From: Mytilus californianus
Lineage: Eukaryota; Mollusca; Bivalvia; Mytilida; Mytilidae
Direction of reading: 5' to 3'
DNA length: 64,000 bases
Assembly: GCF_021869535.1 (NCBI RefSeq)
Contig: NW_026262668.1
Span: 65,936,058 to 66,000,057, forward strand
The position numbers were made by a program, and so were the translations under genes. Shown here piece by piece: positions 26,476 through 39,600 of this stretch. Position 1 is the stretch's first letter, and the number at the start of each line of letters is the position of its first letter. The notes beneath the pieces are model-generated. The model was not told the DNA's origin. It made no database searches and was given only the letters and a program-made list of their open reading frames with translations.

Positions 26476-29400
26476 CGTAAGTGTTGTATCTGTTTGTACT
26501 TTTAGTAAGTTAGTAATGGCAAGGCATCATAATTAATAATATTGGGAAAGTTTCTCTGTGATTTATTAACACAAAGTAAGTGTAAAATTTGTACTTTCAC
26601 ATCTTTTATTGCACTTTCATAGTAGTCATCAAGATAATTGGTTATGGCATGCTGAATAATTAACCAGAAACGGTATGTTTGTTTTTGTAATCAAAAAATT
26701 AAATATCAAAAATGATTTTTGGATGGTAGCCCTAATTCATCTTTTAATTTACTGCTTGGTAATGAAAGACCAGTTCCTTTGATTTCAAACCTCAAAACAC
26801 ACATTCCCACTTTCAGATATTTGATTTGAATATTTAATCAAAATGAAAATAGCGAAAGAGAAACAAAAATTTTCAATAATTTGTCTCCATTAAACTTAAT
26901 TTCTTCGGTTGTCATTGAGAAATGATATGGAGAAGTAACGAAATCATATTTCTTCTTCCGCGTAATCTATTTCTGCTACCTGATTACGCATTGTAATTGA
27001 TTTGTCTGCACGAGCAATTGTCAACTTTACACTATAACTCAGAAATAACAAGCAATTTAATTCAATAGATAACCTGCAGTTTCCATCTTTAATTGCCAAT
27101 GTTTTTATAACAGTGTCGAGTTCTATATATCGACAACATAACAATATTGGACCACCTACATGATGGACACAGTTTGCCTTGGCAATTTAACACAGGTTAT
27201 GCACTAGTACAGTTTGTTCAAACGAAGTCAAACTACTAAATATGCTTCAGCTTTGTACTGTTTGATAGGGTTTGAACGCTATAAAAGGCCCCGGCTTTAT
27301 AAAATGTGAAATAACTTTAAAGAGGAAACCAACGAGCTGATTTATACTGCAACTATAAATCTTTAGTTAATTTACGTAATTTTTGTAATACATCCAAAGA
27401 GCTTATTCACGCGCCAAAATTATAATTAATTTCATTACTTTAATATGCTTTATTACAACATATGGTAATACGTTCTGTAAAAGTAGTCCATGAACAGACA
27501 GAACAGTTGTACATAAAATAACCAAAAGACAGCAAGAGGTACAAAATGTAACATACAATCTTCAATAGCCTTTTTGATTATATCAGATGCATGTTTACAA
27601 GTTTTATCTGTAATTTGGAATATCACTAGATCATTTGAAATCAAAATCAAAATCTTTCTGGAATTATAATAGCTTATCCTTTTGAGATGTATGTTTAGAA
27701 TTACATCAAATCATGAACGCTTTGATTATTTTTAGAAATGAAATATCTGTTCATCTCCGACATGTAAATGCCAGATTCTTATATGTTGTTTAATTCATCA
27801 GAAAGATACAAATACTTTATAAAAAGGCTAACCAGAAAATGAGGATAATTCTCTATCTTAAAAACAACATAAAAATACAGTTACAAGCAACGCATTTGAC
27901 TAGACACGAACACACTTTCTCAATTACAGATTTTTAAAAATCCATGCAGTATATTAAAGTATTCATTTCCTGGTAATATATTTAACCCCCGAGTAAAATA
28001 TTTCGAACCAGACAGTTAGTTACATTTTATGCCTGACTATCTTTTGATTTTTTGTGTCGTTGATAGATAATGATTACAATGTACCATTTCATTTATATCA
28101 TAGAAATAGCAGGCAATGTTTCTAAGATATATTAATTGATTGGTTCTCGTTTGCCAAACATCGAGTTACAAATGTTTCAGGCATATTCAGGACGAGAACA
28201 AATTCAAAAAATGAATAAATTCAATAGGTAAATTCGGTAAAATGGGACGATCGTGTAGACGGTCGGGAAATTCAGACTGCCATTTCTATTGATATTTTAT
28301 TGTGTGTCTTTTTATGTTGTAATATTATACCACTGTTTCAGGTTAGAGTGAAGGTTGACGCCTGTTAAAACGTTTTTATGCACCTGTCCTAAGTTTGGAG
28401 CCTGTTGTTCAGTGGTTGTCGTTAGTTGGTGTGGTTCATAAGTGTTTCTCGATTCTCGTTTTTTTATATAGGTTAGACCGTTGGTTTTCCTGTTTGAATT
28501 GTTTTACACTAGTCTTTTGGGGGCCTTTTATAGCTTGCTGTTCGGCGTAGGCCAAGGCTCCGTGTTGAAGGCCGTACTTTGACCTATAATTGTTTACTTT
28601 TTACACATTGTGACTTGGATGGATAGTTGTCTCATTGGCACTCATACCACATCTTCTTATTTATATATTCAACTGAAAAAGAAGGTATGTTGGAAAGGGA
28701 CAGAAATTTTGCATTGAAACAGATCACATATGGACCCCTTGAAGAGTTGGTGAAAAAAAAGTTTCTCATTGTTATAGAGCGTGGTGCTCTCCCTACACAA
28801 GGCTACGGATTTAACGTACCCATTCCAATCGGACGTGGATACATATTTATACATCCCGCACACCATATTTAGCATGGGTTCTACTGCCGAATGGGAAAAG
28901 TGCAGTTGAAAATATTCATTAACCCCAGTCAATCCTGGAGGTTTGCATAAATTCTATCAATTACCATTAATTATTTGTACAACTAATGAAACGATTACAT
29001 AATTATATTGTAAACATGAACACAAATAATATTGATAGGTAACTGTGATAAAACTTCTTCTTGAAAGTTTCAGGATAGATCAATGAGATGTTTAACGCCA
29101 TGCTAAAGTAATAAAAATGGCATAAAATAAAATAAAATCAATTGAAATAATGAGGTCGATGATGATATTGATTCAATCTCTTTTAATTTAACTGCCATGT
29201 CAAAACATGGTTTTATTTACAAACTATCCACATCATACGGAATAACATGCTTGCCAAAACACCTATTCATACGATATTTTACCGTATGGTACTTATGTTG
29301 TACTGTGAAAACTTTGTGAAGGTCAACAGAAACTAAAGTTATTTCCTTGATTGCATCCATCTTATTGCACACTTTAGATAAAGACAGGCTATCTGTTTCA

Positions 29401-30545
29401 GATGTTCATATATAACGGCACCAAATGGTGCGAAATACGTCACATATACGCGGAATTGTATCGTTTCTATAATCATCAGACAAAGAAGTAGTCGAACAAA
29501 GCTATTAAGAAGCCATCAACCATTGTATTTGACTAAAACAAGACCATATTTAATTTGCAATGATGAAACGACGGTGTGCAATGTATTATTAGAAAATAGC
29601 ACTCCGATAAACCAAAGTGTACAACTTCTACAGACATATCTATTAACTTTGATACTGCACTACAATTTCCATTTTAGAAAATATTGGGTTTTTTACATTT
29701 ACGAGGCAATATCTTATTCTCTAATATATCAATGTCTTACTAATTCTAAATAGCATGTTCCAGGTTGCACGAATGTAATTCATGCTCATATGCTCATACA
29801 TGTAATAGGATTAATGTCGGAGGGTGGGTGAAAAAAGGGTACTTGTTTTGTGTAGTTTACTCCTTCTACTGCTTTCAATTCAGAATAATATACAAAAAAG
29901 GAATAACAGGAATCGCAAAAGAAGAAAACCCCTCAAAAACACATCAACCACCAACACTCGCATCACACGAACATACAGATGCACAAACAAAGACAAACAA
30001 TGACGAACAACAATTGGTCCAGATTGTCTGACTTGGTACAGACAGAAAAATATTGTTGGTTAAAAAGTTTTTAAAAAATTTCCTAATATTGCTTGTATGT
30101 ACGTGTACATTGCAGATATACATCTCACTTTGTGAACATATTTTTGAAATATCGTTTGTATATTTTACATATGGTAAAATTTAGTTGATTTACACCCAAA
30201 CTTTTGATAGAATTCAAGGTATTATATATTTTGTGCAATCGACACGTACTACAGTTTGCCAACTCAAAGCCATCACATTCACATATCTGCATGAATTGAA
30301 GATGAACACGTCATATAGGTTACACATTTGGAGAGGTTTATTTGCTGATTTTCGTTATGATGGAATTTAGTCTATTGTCAGAAACATTCTCAATGGAAGA
30401 TACCTTTTATTTGTATATTCAACTCCTTCTACACGTATTGAACCCGACCAGTTAAGCATATGGTTCTTTTCATCTTTGAATAATTTACCGTAAATGTTTT
30501 AATTAGGGATTTATTATCATGCAAATGTAATAATGTATTTTGCAG
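26476..30545. other. Upstream of exon 2: no further exon found
   Basis: Apart from the family C copy at 28317-28670, no signal-peptide-like exon with a phase-0 donor was seen here. Confidence 0.4.
28317..28670 (-). repeat. Family C repeat, minus strand
   Basis: Ends at 28670 with attggcactcataccacatc; its far end shows gcctgttgttcagtggttgt, the shared 'aggctcctgac' module in reverse. Confidence 0.83.
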
Positions 30546-30657
30546 GCACCTAGAATGAGCGAAAGAATGAGAACAAAATTTGAACAGCTGATGAGGTTTA
30601 ATGTTGAAGAACAGAAATGTGAAGCCAAAATAATCAACTATACTGCACCACAAACAG
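30546..30657 (+). CDS. PTHR-like exon 2: N-terminal helix of the ectodomain
   Basis: 112 nt, phase 0 in and phase 1 out, after a good acceptor (tattttgcag) and before donor gttaac, the weakest donor of the gene. It encodes residues 1-37, with FEQLMRFNVEEQKCEAK holding C25, the first of the six ectodomain cysteines, in an amphipathic helix as in other hormone-receptor domains. N31-Y-T is a glycosylation sequon. The split glycine codon joins exactly to the next exon (PQT-G-AFCD). There is no signal peptide here, so at least one 5' exon must exist. Confidence 0.82.
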
Positions 30658-33600
30658 GTTAACTAAACACATTTGAAGTAGACTTTGTCTTTTTTTATCC
30701 TAACATTAGATGAAACAATATCCATTTTTAGTTTACCTATATACCCTTATCAAGAAGTTCATCTTATTTCCCTCTATTAATTTCATTTTTGAATCAGTTT
30801 GTTGTTGCAGCAACATTTCCAAAACCCTTATACTCTATATTGTTTTGGTATACTTTTGTTGGTTACTTTTTACTTCTTTTAATATTACAACACATTTTGA
30901 ATTTGATAACACTTTTTAGTGAAATTGGTTCAAACTACGTAGAAGCGAAGTGCTGTAGAGGATAATTGATGTACAAAAAAATATGTCTAATGTCAAATGT
31001 TAGGATGCATGTTCAAGGAAATTCTTTTTCATCTTACTTATCAATCAGTGCTATTCTCAGAACAGTACTTTCCCTGCACCAGCGGGCTAAAATCAAGTTA
31101 GATATCTAAATAGTAAATCAAATTTTAGTTACTTGTTATTCCAGAAGTTGTTCTAGGTTTCCAAGGAGTCTGTATTTCTCACGTGGTGGCAAAACTAACT
31201 GCTTATTTTGTTTAATTTTACACACAAAAAAATCAAGGAGATGGGGTAGGATGGCAAATGAGACAACTATCCACAAAGGACATGGATTTCAATACTTGTT
31301 GGAGATACAATGGATAACCGTTAGCTCGTTACAAAGATACCACGAGCCCAGATGCCTTTAACAATGATCAATAAGAAATAATACAAAAGGGAAAAATGGT
31401 GCTATTCTTCACTATTCAGGCTGTTGCTATATGAAATTTACAATGGTCAGGTTTGTCGTGAAAGAAGGTCATGATTTCTTTGTCGGGAGGTTAAATATAT
31501 ACTTTGAGATTACATAGCTTGAGTTTGTTGAAAAGGTATGATTTCCTTCCGCTTTTCTTGTACCTTTGGTTTTGTCGTCTGTAGTACTGTTTTTTTTTTT
31601 GTTTCACAACTGTTGCCATATTATGATCGTCTATGTACCTTTTTGTTATTTTACTGATCGCATTCGAAATAGCTTAATTTTAGGTTTTATTCGATCACGA
31701 TTATCAATTAATTCGTGTTTTTTATGAATTCTTAGAAGCCTTTTTTAAATCGTCGAGATTAAAATGTATGGTTTAAGTGTTAATAAATTGTCACCCAATG
31801 TTTTCCATGGTTCTTTTTTCATTTTTTTCATGTAACCCATGTAGAAACTTTCTTATATTAATCAATATTTTAACACTCATATGGTAGCCTACCACATATA
31901 TTTCTAGTTCCTCGTAACGATGTTAGTTGAATACAATGTTTACTAATTTAAAGCTTTTTGGAATAAAGGCTTTTTCGAATTTTAATTGAATACAATTAAA
32001 ATTGAGAATGGAAATGGGGAATATGTCAAAGAGACAACAACCCGACCATAGAGCAGAAAACAGTCGAAGGCCACCAATGGGTCTTCAACACAGCGAGAAA
32101 ATCCCACACCCGGAGGCGGGCTTCAGCTGGCCCCTAAATAAAAATGTGTACTAGTTCAGTAAAAATGGAAGTCATACTAAACTCCAAAACATATAAATGA
32201 ATTAAAATTAAAAAAAACCATACAAGACTAACAAAGGCCAGAGGCTCCTGACTTGGAACAGGCGCAAAAATGCGGCGGGGCTAAACATGTTTTGTGAGAT
32301 CTCAAAACTCAGTTCTAAAGAAGTCCGAGTCTGATGTCAGAATAGGAAACAAAAGAAACTAAGCAAAATGACAATGATACATAAATTAACAAAGGACTAC
32401 TAGTAGTTACTGACATGCAAGCCCCAGACTTCAATTAAACTAATTGAATGATTATGTCTTCATCATATGAAAATCAAGCACAATCCCTCCCGTTAGGGGT
32501 TTAGTATTATCCCATCATAAAATATATGAGAAGAACATAACCCGTATCATGCCAACAACTGGTTTTAGAACAAATATGTTTATTTCCGATGCAAAGACCC
32601 TATGAGTGAATCAATATAAATACCAAAATATGCCATCTTCAATGACCTGATAACAGTATCGTAATTATATTCCTTTTGAATAAGTCTGTTTAAAGGTTTG
32701 GTTAGCTTTTGAGGCGAATGCAGACATTTTGTGCTTTGTAAAGAATATTACCATAAAAGATTGGATGTGAAATACCTGAACGTATAAGATGTCTGCATGT
32801 TGATTTATATTTACGAATAATGTCCTTGTACCGAGGGGCCAGTCGAACTATTGTATCACTAGCCAGTCAACACTGTGGTTGTGAGTTCCAATCCCGCACA
32901 GGGCAGGTGCACTCGACTGCAATCTTAATTGACTAGGATTTTCAGTTTTCCTACTGAGGTCGGTGTTTCTCTCCGGGCACTCCGGCTTCCTCCACCAATA
33001 AAAACTGACCGTCACGAAATAGCACAATAGTGTTGAAAGTGGCGTTAAACACCAACCAATCAATCAATCAATCCTTGTACCGATGATAAAATTTAGTAAA
33101 TGTTTTGACTAATTTGTGATATCGAAAACCCTGGTGTAATAATTTTTCAGTAATACAGAGATTTCTTTCGTTAAAATCAAATGCGTTACATACACGAGCG
33201 AATCGAACAAGTTGAGATATATAAACACCATAAGATGTTGACAAGGGAACGTCACCATCTAAAAATGGATAATTAACAATAGGAAATGAAAAATCGTCTC
33301 TTTTATCATAAAATTTGGTATTAAGCTTCCTGTTAAAGATAAAGATATCAAGATCCAGGAAAGGGCAGTGTTCATTGTTATTGTTAGTAGATAGATATAA
33401 GAAGATGTGGTAGGAGTGCCAATGAGACAACTCTCCATCCAAGTCAAAATTTATAAAAGTAAACCATTATAGGTCAAAGTACGGTCTTCAACACGGAGCC
33501 TTGGCTCACACCAAACAGCAAGCTATAAAGGGCCCCAAAAATTACTAGTGTAAAACCATTCAAACGGGAAAACCAACGGTCTAATCTATATAAAAAACGA

Positions 33601-36600
33601 GAAACGAAAAACACTTGTGAACCACATCACCAAACGACAACTACTGAACATCAGATTAGCTTTGTTTAAAGTCAGTTCAGCAGGATAAATCGCTTTAGTG
33701 TACATACTGAAGTCGTCATTATTGAGAGCCAATATATCATCCAAATATCTAAAAGTGTTATTAAATTTTTGTATCAGATGTTGTTTCGATTGGTCTTTGC
33801 TGATTTTAGTCATAAATTGTAACTCATAACAATGCAGAAACAGGTCCGCAATAAGTGGTGCACAGTTAGTCCCCATTGGAATTCCGATAACTTGACGATA
33901 TACGGAATCTCCTTATCGAACAAAAATGTTATCTAGTAAAAATTCAAGGGCAGTTATAGTATCAAAGCATAGTTCTTTTGTTTGCTGTTACTAAAAAATG
34001 ATCTAAAAGAGTTTGAACATATATATCCGCATTCTGACTTTTTTAATGTCCATTTAACTATGTGTGTGATATTTTTCTTAATAATATTATGAAGCAAAGT
34101 GGTATATAGGGTAGAAAAACCAAAACTTTGAACAGATTCGAAATCACCAATATAAGCATGCAATTTATCAAGTACTTCCAAAGAATTTTTGACACTCCAA
34201 AAGAAATTTTATTCCACTATTTTCAAAGGCCTTATTTGAACAATTTATTACCAGGTTTTTGATTGTACTAAGTTTTCTTGTAAGTAAAAAAGACAGTTTA
34301 GTAGTGAAACAATGGCTTGAAGACGAAATAAATCTGTATTTGTAAGGTGTTTTTTGCAGCTTCGGAAGCCTGTACATAGTTGGAACTTTCATTGTATTTG
34401 GTTCTGCTCGTAAAGAGGTAGCTAAAGTTTATGTTTGTTACAGATGTCATTTTCCGAATATGGAGTCAGTTTGAATGTTGGTGAATTCGTGATTTCCTTT
34501 TGCAGAACCTCAATGTAAAATTTACGTCAAACAATAATGATATTTTTAGCAGCCTTATCAGCCAGGAGAAAAACAAATTCCTTGACAAGTTCTTTTAAAT
34601 TATGTTTGATACGAGAAATAGGGCTATTATGGTTGTTGTTAGGAATAAAATGTTCCTTAAAATGTTGTATACGTATATCAACTATGTTCATTACTGAATT
34701 AAAAAAAGAATCTAAGGATTTCTTGTCAGCTTTTTCGCGTTTTATCTATTTCGAGCAGTAAGTACGGAGTGAGTCGTGGATGATGTTACGACACTCATTC
34801 CAATTAATAATTGACGGGGGACGATATTTAGGTCATTTACTGAGGAATGATTTCAACGCTCGGTCATGAACGATTTTAAGCTCTCCTGTTATAACATGGG
34901 AACTGGGGCCATAAATATATTCGGAATTACTGCAATTTCATGACGTAGGTGTATTGTCACTGATATTTACATCTTTACACACTTCGCTATAATGAAACAC
35001 ATATTTCCGGGTAGATTTTTTGTAAACATAACAAACAAGAGGGACACAGGAATGGAAAAAAGTTAAAAAGGTAAAACTGTTCGGCAAAAGACGTCAAACG
35101 CTATCCGTCATCAAGTAACCAGAGGACAAAAACAAAAGGCAGGGTATATCAGGGTAGCGCATTGTTCAACTTTTATGATGTGATTATTTATATATGGTCT
35201 GTGAAATGAAGACAGGTTTAAAAACACATTTCAGCTTTCAAACTGTTATATCATATAATGCCACAATGCTATATATTGATTTAAGCATTGGATTAATAAT
35301 TTGTATTGTATACTTATTCTAAGCTTTCATTACGGCAAACCATTGTAATGAATGCTGCAGACTGCATGCAAGTTGGACATTGTAGTATTTATTTCTATTA
35401 AGCTATAACAAGGTGTTTAAGAAAGCATTTGCTATAACACAGCTTACATATGAGAGAAAAGGTGATAATAATGTACGTGTCTTTTGGAAATAAAAGGCGG
35501 AAGATACCAAAGTGATACACATAGGTCGAAGACAACCATTGGAAAAAAACGAAAAACAATGGTAACCAAATTGATTGATTGATTATTTGATTGGTGTTTA
35601 ACGCCACTTTCTGCACTATTGTATTATTTCGTAAAGGTCAGTTTTTATAGATGGAGGAAGCCGGAGTGCCCGGACAGAACCACCGACCGTCGGTAGGAAA
35701 ATTGACAATCCTAGTAAATTCAGATTGCCAAGTGCGGGCGATGGTCACCAAAAGACAAACAATTGTCTAAAAACACAACATGGAAAACAAAATAAAGACT
35801 GAGCACGAACCCCAACAAAAACCGGGGGTGATCTCTAGTGCTACTCCACGTGTGACACCCGTCGTAAGGCTCATGCAAGTATATTCGGTGATAAGTATAA
35901 TTAAGGTGATTTCACATTCGAGAAAAAGAGTACTGGATTATGGTAACGATAATTTGGACATATCAATCGTCATCTGTGAAACAGATTTTCCATAACAGTC
36001 AACCAGCTCGTGATAGCGTCTTTTAAATTTTCGAAGAGATGACTTCATTTTCACCACTTGGAACCCTTGTTGAAATAGCTTCCTTGAGACCAGCAACCCC
36101 TTATCAAGGAAATCATGATTGGAAATTCAAGATCTGGAATATCGCATCAACTGGGAGATATATATAATATATTCCCTGTGCATGCGCTGCTGGAATGTTG
36201 TTAAATAGAAAAGGAATTCTTGATTTGAAAGCTGAAATTTTTGTGTTTAACGAACCCTCATTGTCAATTTCTAGATGTAAGTCAAGATATGAGGCAGACT
36301 AAACTGTATCTGTTGTATTGTTTATTTCAAGTTCGACTGGATAGATGCGTTCAACATAGTTACCACTTTGAATTATTAAGTGAGAGAATATTCTCTACAT
36401 GTATATAGCGACACGTGAAGTTTAAGGATAATGGTAGCTTGTTTGGTTTTTTTTAGTAATTGTCGTTAATATAATCATGTACATAATTATATTTGTTATA
36501 GTACATTGTAACTATACTAATTGAATGTTATTATTAAAGTAAACAAGATATATAATTAAAAGGTAAAAGAATAAAAGCACATAAATATAACTTAGGATAG

Positions 36601-39600
36601 TCCTAGTATTACCATTCTTGCTATGACATCTATAATTTACAGTACCTTCATATGCTGTTCCTATCATAGACCACGACTCAGTCATAAGATTTGAAAAAAA
36701 AACAGGCTGAGAGGTAGAAGCTTCAATACCTTTTTATTTGTCAAATAAAAGTTTCCTCTGTTGAACCGGCGCGTTGTGCTAAAATGATACCACACAAAAG
36801 CAATTAAAATTAATTCTCATCCATTTCCCATCATTTTCATTTTTCGCTAAATTCGTTTTGTATTAATTTTCGATTGTAGACCTTATTATTTTTTATTGCA
36901 TACAGTTTTGTACTTTTACATCGACATTGAGTAAGTAAAAACTTTTAATGAGAGATCTAATTGCTTTAAACTCAAAGACATGACAGGAAACACAGTACAT
37001 ATAATAAGCATTTTGTTGACATTATACTGCCTTATCGAATAAGTCATTGAAGGAGCTTTCAAGCATAATATTCATGATTGAAGCTCATTTGAATGAATAA
37101 AAGTAGGCAATTCAATATCAGTTGTTATTAATGCAACCTGTTATTCCTAACGCTGCAAAATCTCTTAATTTATATTTAAGCAGAAGAATTAGCTGTTTCA
37201 TCAAGCCAATTTACATGTAAATTAAAATAATTAAACACAAGAAACAAATATGGTGGTCGTTACAGGAATATATAAAACCCATTCCTAGACTTTATATTTA
37301 CAATTTACAGTTTATTGTTTATTGAAATTTTATAGACAATATATGATATAGATACACATAATTATGTTCATTATTTAATAATGAGAAGATGTGGTGTGCT
37401 TGCCCATGAGACAACAATCCGCCAGACGCCAAATTATGTCGAAGTATCCTTCATATTGTGAATTAAGCATATATATTTTTTGTGGTACATGTAAAACAAT
37501 GTATAGTCAGTAGTAACATTCGGACATTTGACTTACAGTCAACACCAAATTATTTTAGTGAAGCGGGAACGGTGACTGGTAATTCATCCGGAACATCTTA
37601 GACTCGTAATTTTTTGAGGGGTTCAAGTTGATCAATCTTTAATTTTCTGCTGATGCTTTTCGCTAACCTCTTGGGAGCTTTGGCTTTGATCCTATTAAGT
37701 AACTCTAAAGTGTTTTTGAACAGTACTTAGTTTACCGCAGTGGATATGGTTGACAATTGACTGAGAGCCTTCATAAGTTATAACTGTTTACAATGTTATA
37801 AGTTTGACTGTCCCTTTGGTATCTTTCGCCTCTCTTTTATGCTTAAGGCCTTCATAAAGCGTGACAAGATATGAAATGTATACATGTACAAATTTCTGAG
37901 CCAATTCTAGAAATAAATATTTCATGTCATTTATTTATACCAGGTGCATTTTGTGATATGGTATGGGATAACATCATGTGTTGGGATGCAACGCCAGCTG
38001 GAACTACTGCAAAAATGAAATGTCCACATTATGTAGAAGGCTTTAGTAACACAGGTATACATGTAGTATGTTTTCAATATGAATATACGATTCAAAATTT
38101 ATATGTTAATACATACAAGTATTTAAAGTTCAAAATGCATCGATATTTGTTTCATGAAATGATTATGTTCATTATCATACTGTAGATATGAACAAAAAGA
38201 GTTACCAATAAAAACAAACACGAAAATACACGTATTTATCTTTATGTCCCTCAATTTTGTTAGTAATATAACTTCCATTTACTCTCCAATAATAAATCAC
38301 TTTCATCAATATTCTATTTTTGCAGGGTTTGCAACGAAAACATGCACGGAAAATGGTACCTGGTATGTAAGTCCGCATACAAATGGTACATGGACAGATT
38401 ATACAAGGTGCCCTCTTGTAAACCTTTCTCTGATGGAAGTAAGTTGATGTATAAAAATGCAAAAGGTCATGAAAATTTGATTGGAGGCTATTTGTAATAC
38501 CCAGCAGCTATGATTTTTTTCATATATTTATCGACACATTAAACTTGCACTATATGCATACACAAGTGCACTTGGCTCGTTTTGTTAAAATTATTTTAAA
38601 TATTGATGTTAAAACATGTAAATTGACAATATGGTTCTTTCAATAATGGTTGCTACTAATGGAAATCTAGAAGAAGGAAATATTTGTCTTTACAATTTGT
38701 CAAGCTATAAATCACATAGAGTCTTTAAAATTTGATGTATCTGAAGCTCTTTCTGGATTTGCCATTAACCATGAAAAAATAACTCATCATAGATATCAGG
38801 ATTATAATTGTGACGCGCGTTTCGTCTACAAAAAACTCATCAGTGACTCTGGAATCAAAAAAGTTAAAAAGGACAAATAACGTACAAGTTGAAGAGCATT
38901 TGAAAGCTCAACCCCCACGTAAAAAATAAAAGCCTAGAATGTATATTTATATTTATATCTGAAAGTCAAATTACGTGCAAAGAAATAGGCAATTTGTTTT
39001 TAAATATATGATGCATAAAACACGTAGAAAATTTAAAGGCTGAGTATCAATTTAAGTGCGCAAGACAGTGTTTAGCATTCATTAGGTACACTTATCGTTT
39101 TTATTTTATCCAGATACATGTACATGAAATATTTAAGAGTCCCTTATATTGTATAGCCACACAAAGACTAACAAAACATACCATTCACATAGACATATAA
39201 AACGTTCGTCCAATGAGTTTACATCAACAAAATCGAAAAGTTTCCACTTATATAAAGACTTATTTCAAGAAAAATATTTTAAAATGCTTTTCTCAGGAAC
39301 ATCTTCCTAGGATAAAACTGATGTATAATATTGGATATGGTTTATCCCTTGGTTCACTTCTGGTTGCTGTTTTTCTTATGTGCTTTTGTAGGTAAGATTT
39401 TTAACATGATAAGAAACTTAAATGAAATGCCATTAAATAGTGTTGTCACTTACTTGTTTCGATAGTTATAAATCCATAAACTTTAATGGAGTTCATTATT
39501 CAGTACGCATGACCTGTTTAACTGGACAATTTTCGTAACTTAGTATGCATGCTAATATGTTTAATTGGACAAATAAAAATGGCATATATGAAGGTCTGGA

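Larger units (their letters stand above)
31996..35030 (-). mobile_element. Family B retroelement, Penelope-like, degenerate, near full length
   Basis: Read on the minus strand, RT-type blocks occur in order although stops and frameshifts break the frame: YIYGPSSHVITGELKIVHDR near 34880, KYRPP near 34820, ADKAAKN near 34550, PKLQKTPYKYRFI near 34340, FSTLYTTLLHNII near 34090, MGTNCAPLIADLF near 33860, FRYLDDILALNN near 33735 (the YxDD catalytic motif), KRDDFSFPIVNYPFLDG near 33270 and ISHPIFYGNILYK near 32760. A 3' non-coding tail follows to 31996. The family assignment rests on the FDFSTLYTTLPH and GIPMGTNCAPL style motifs and is tentative. No GIY-YIG endonuclease was recognised. Two insertions break the copy. 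Confidence 0.75.
30658..37943 (+). other. Intron 2, 7.3 kb
   Basis: Separates the N-terminal helix from the rest of the ectodomain and holds the family B element with its insertions, the family A copy at 35.5-36.3 kb and small repeats. No extra coding exon was recognised. Confidence 0.75.
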
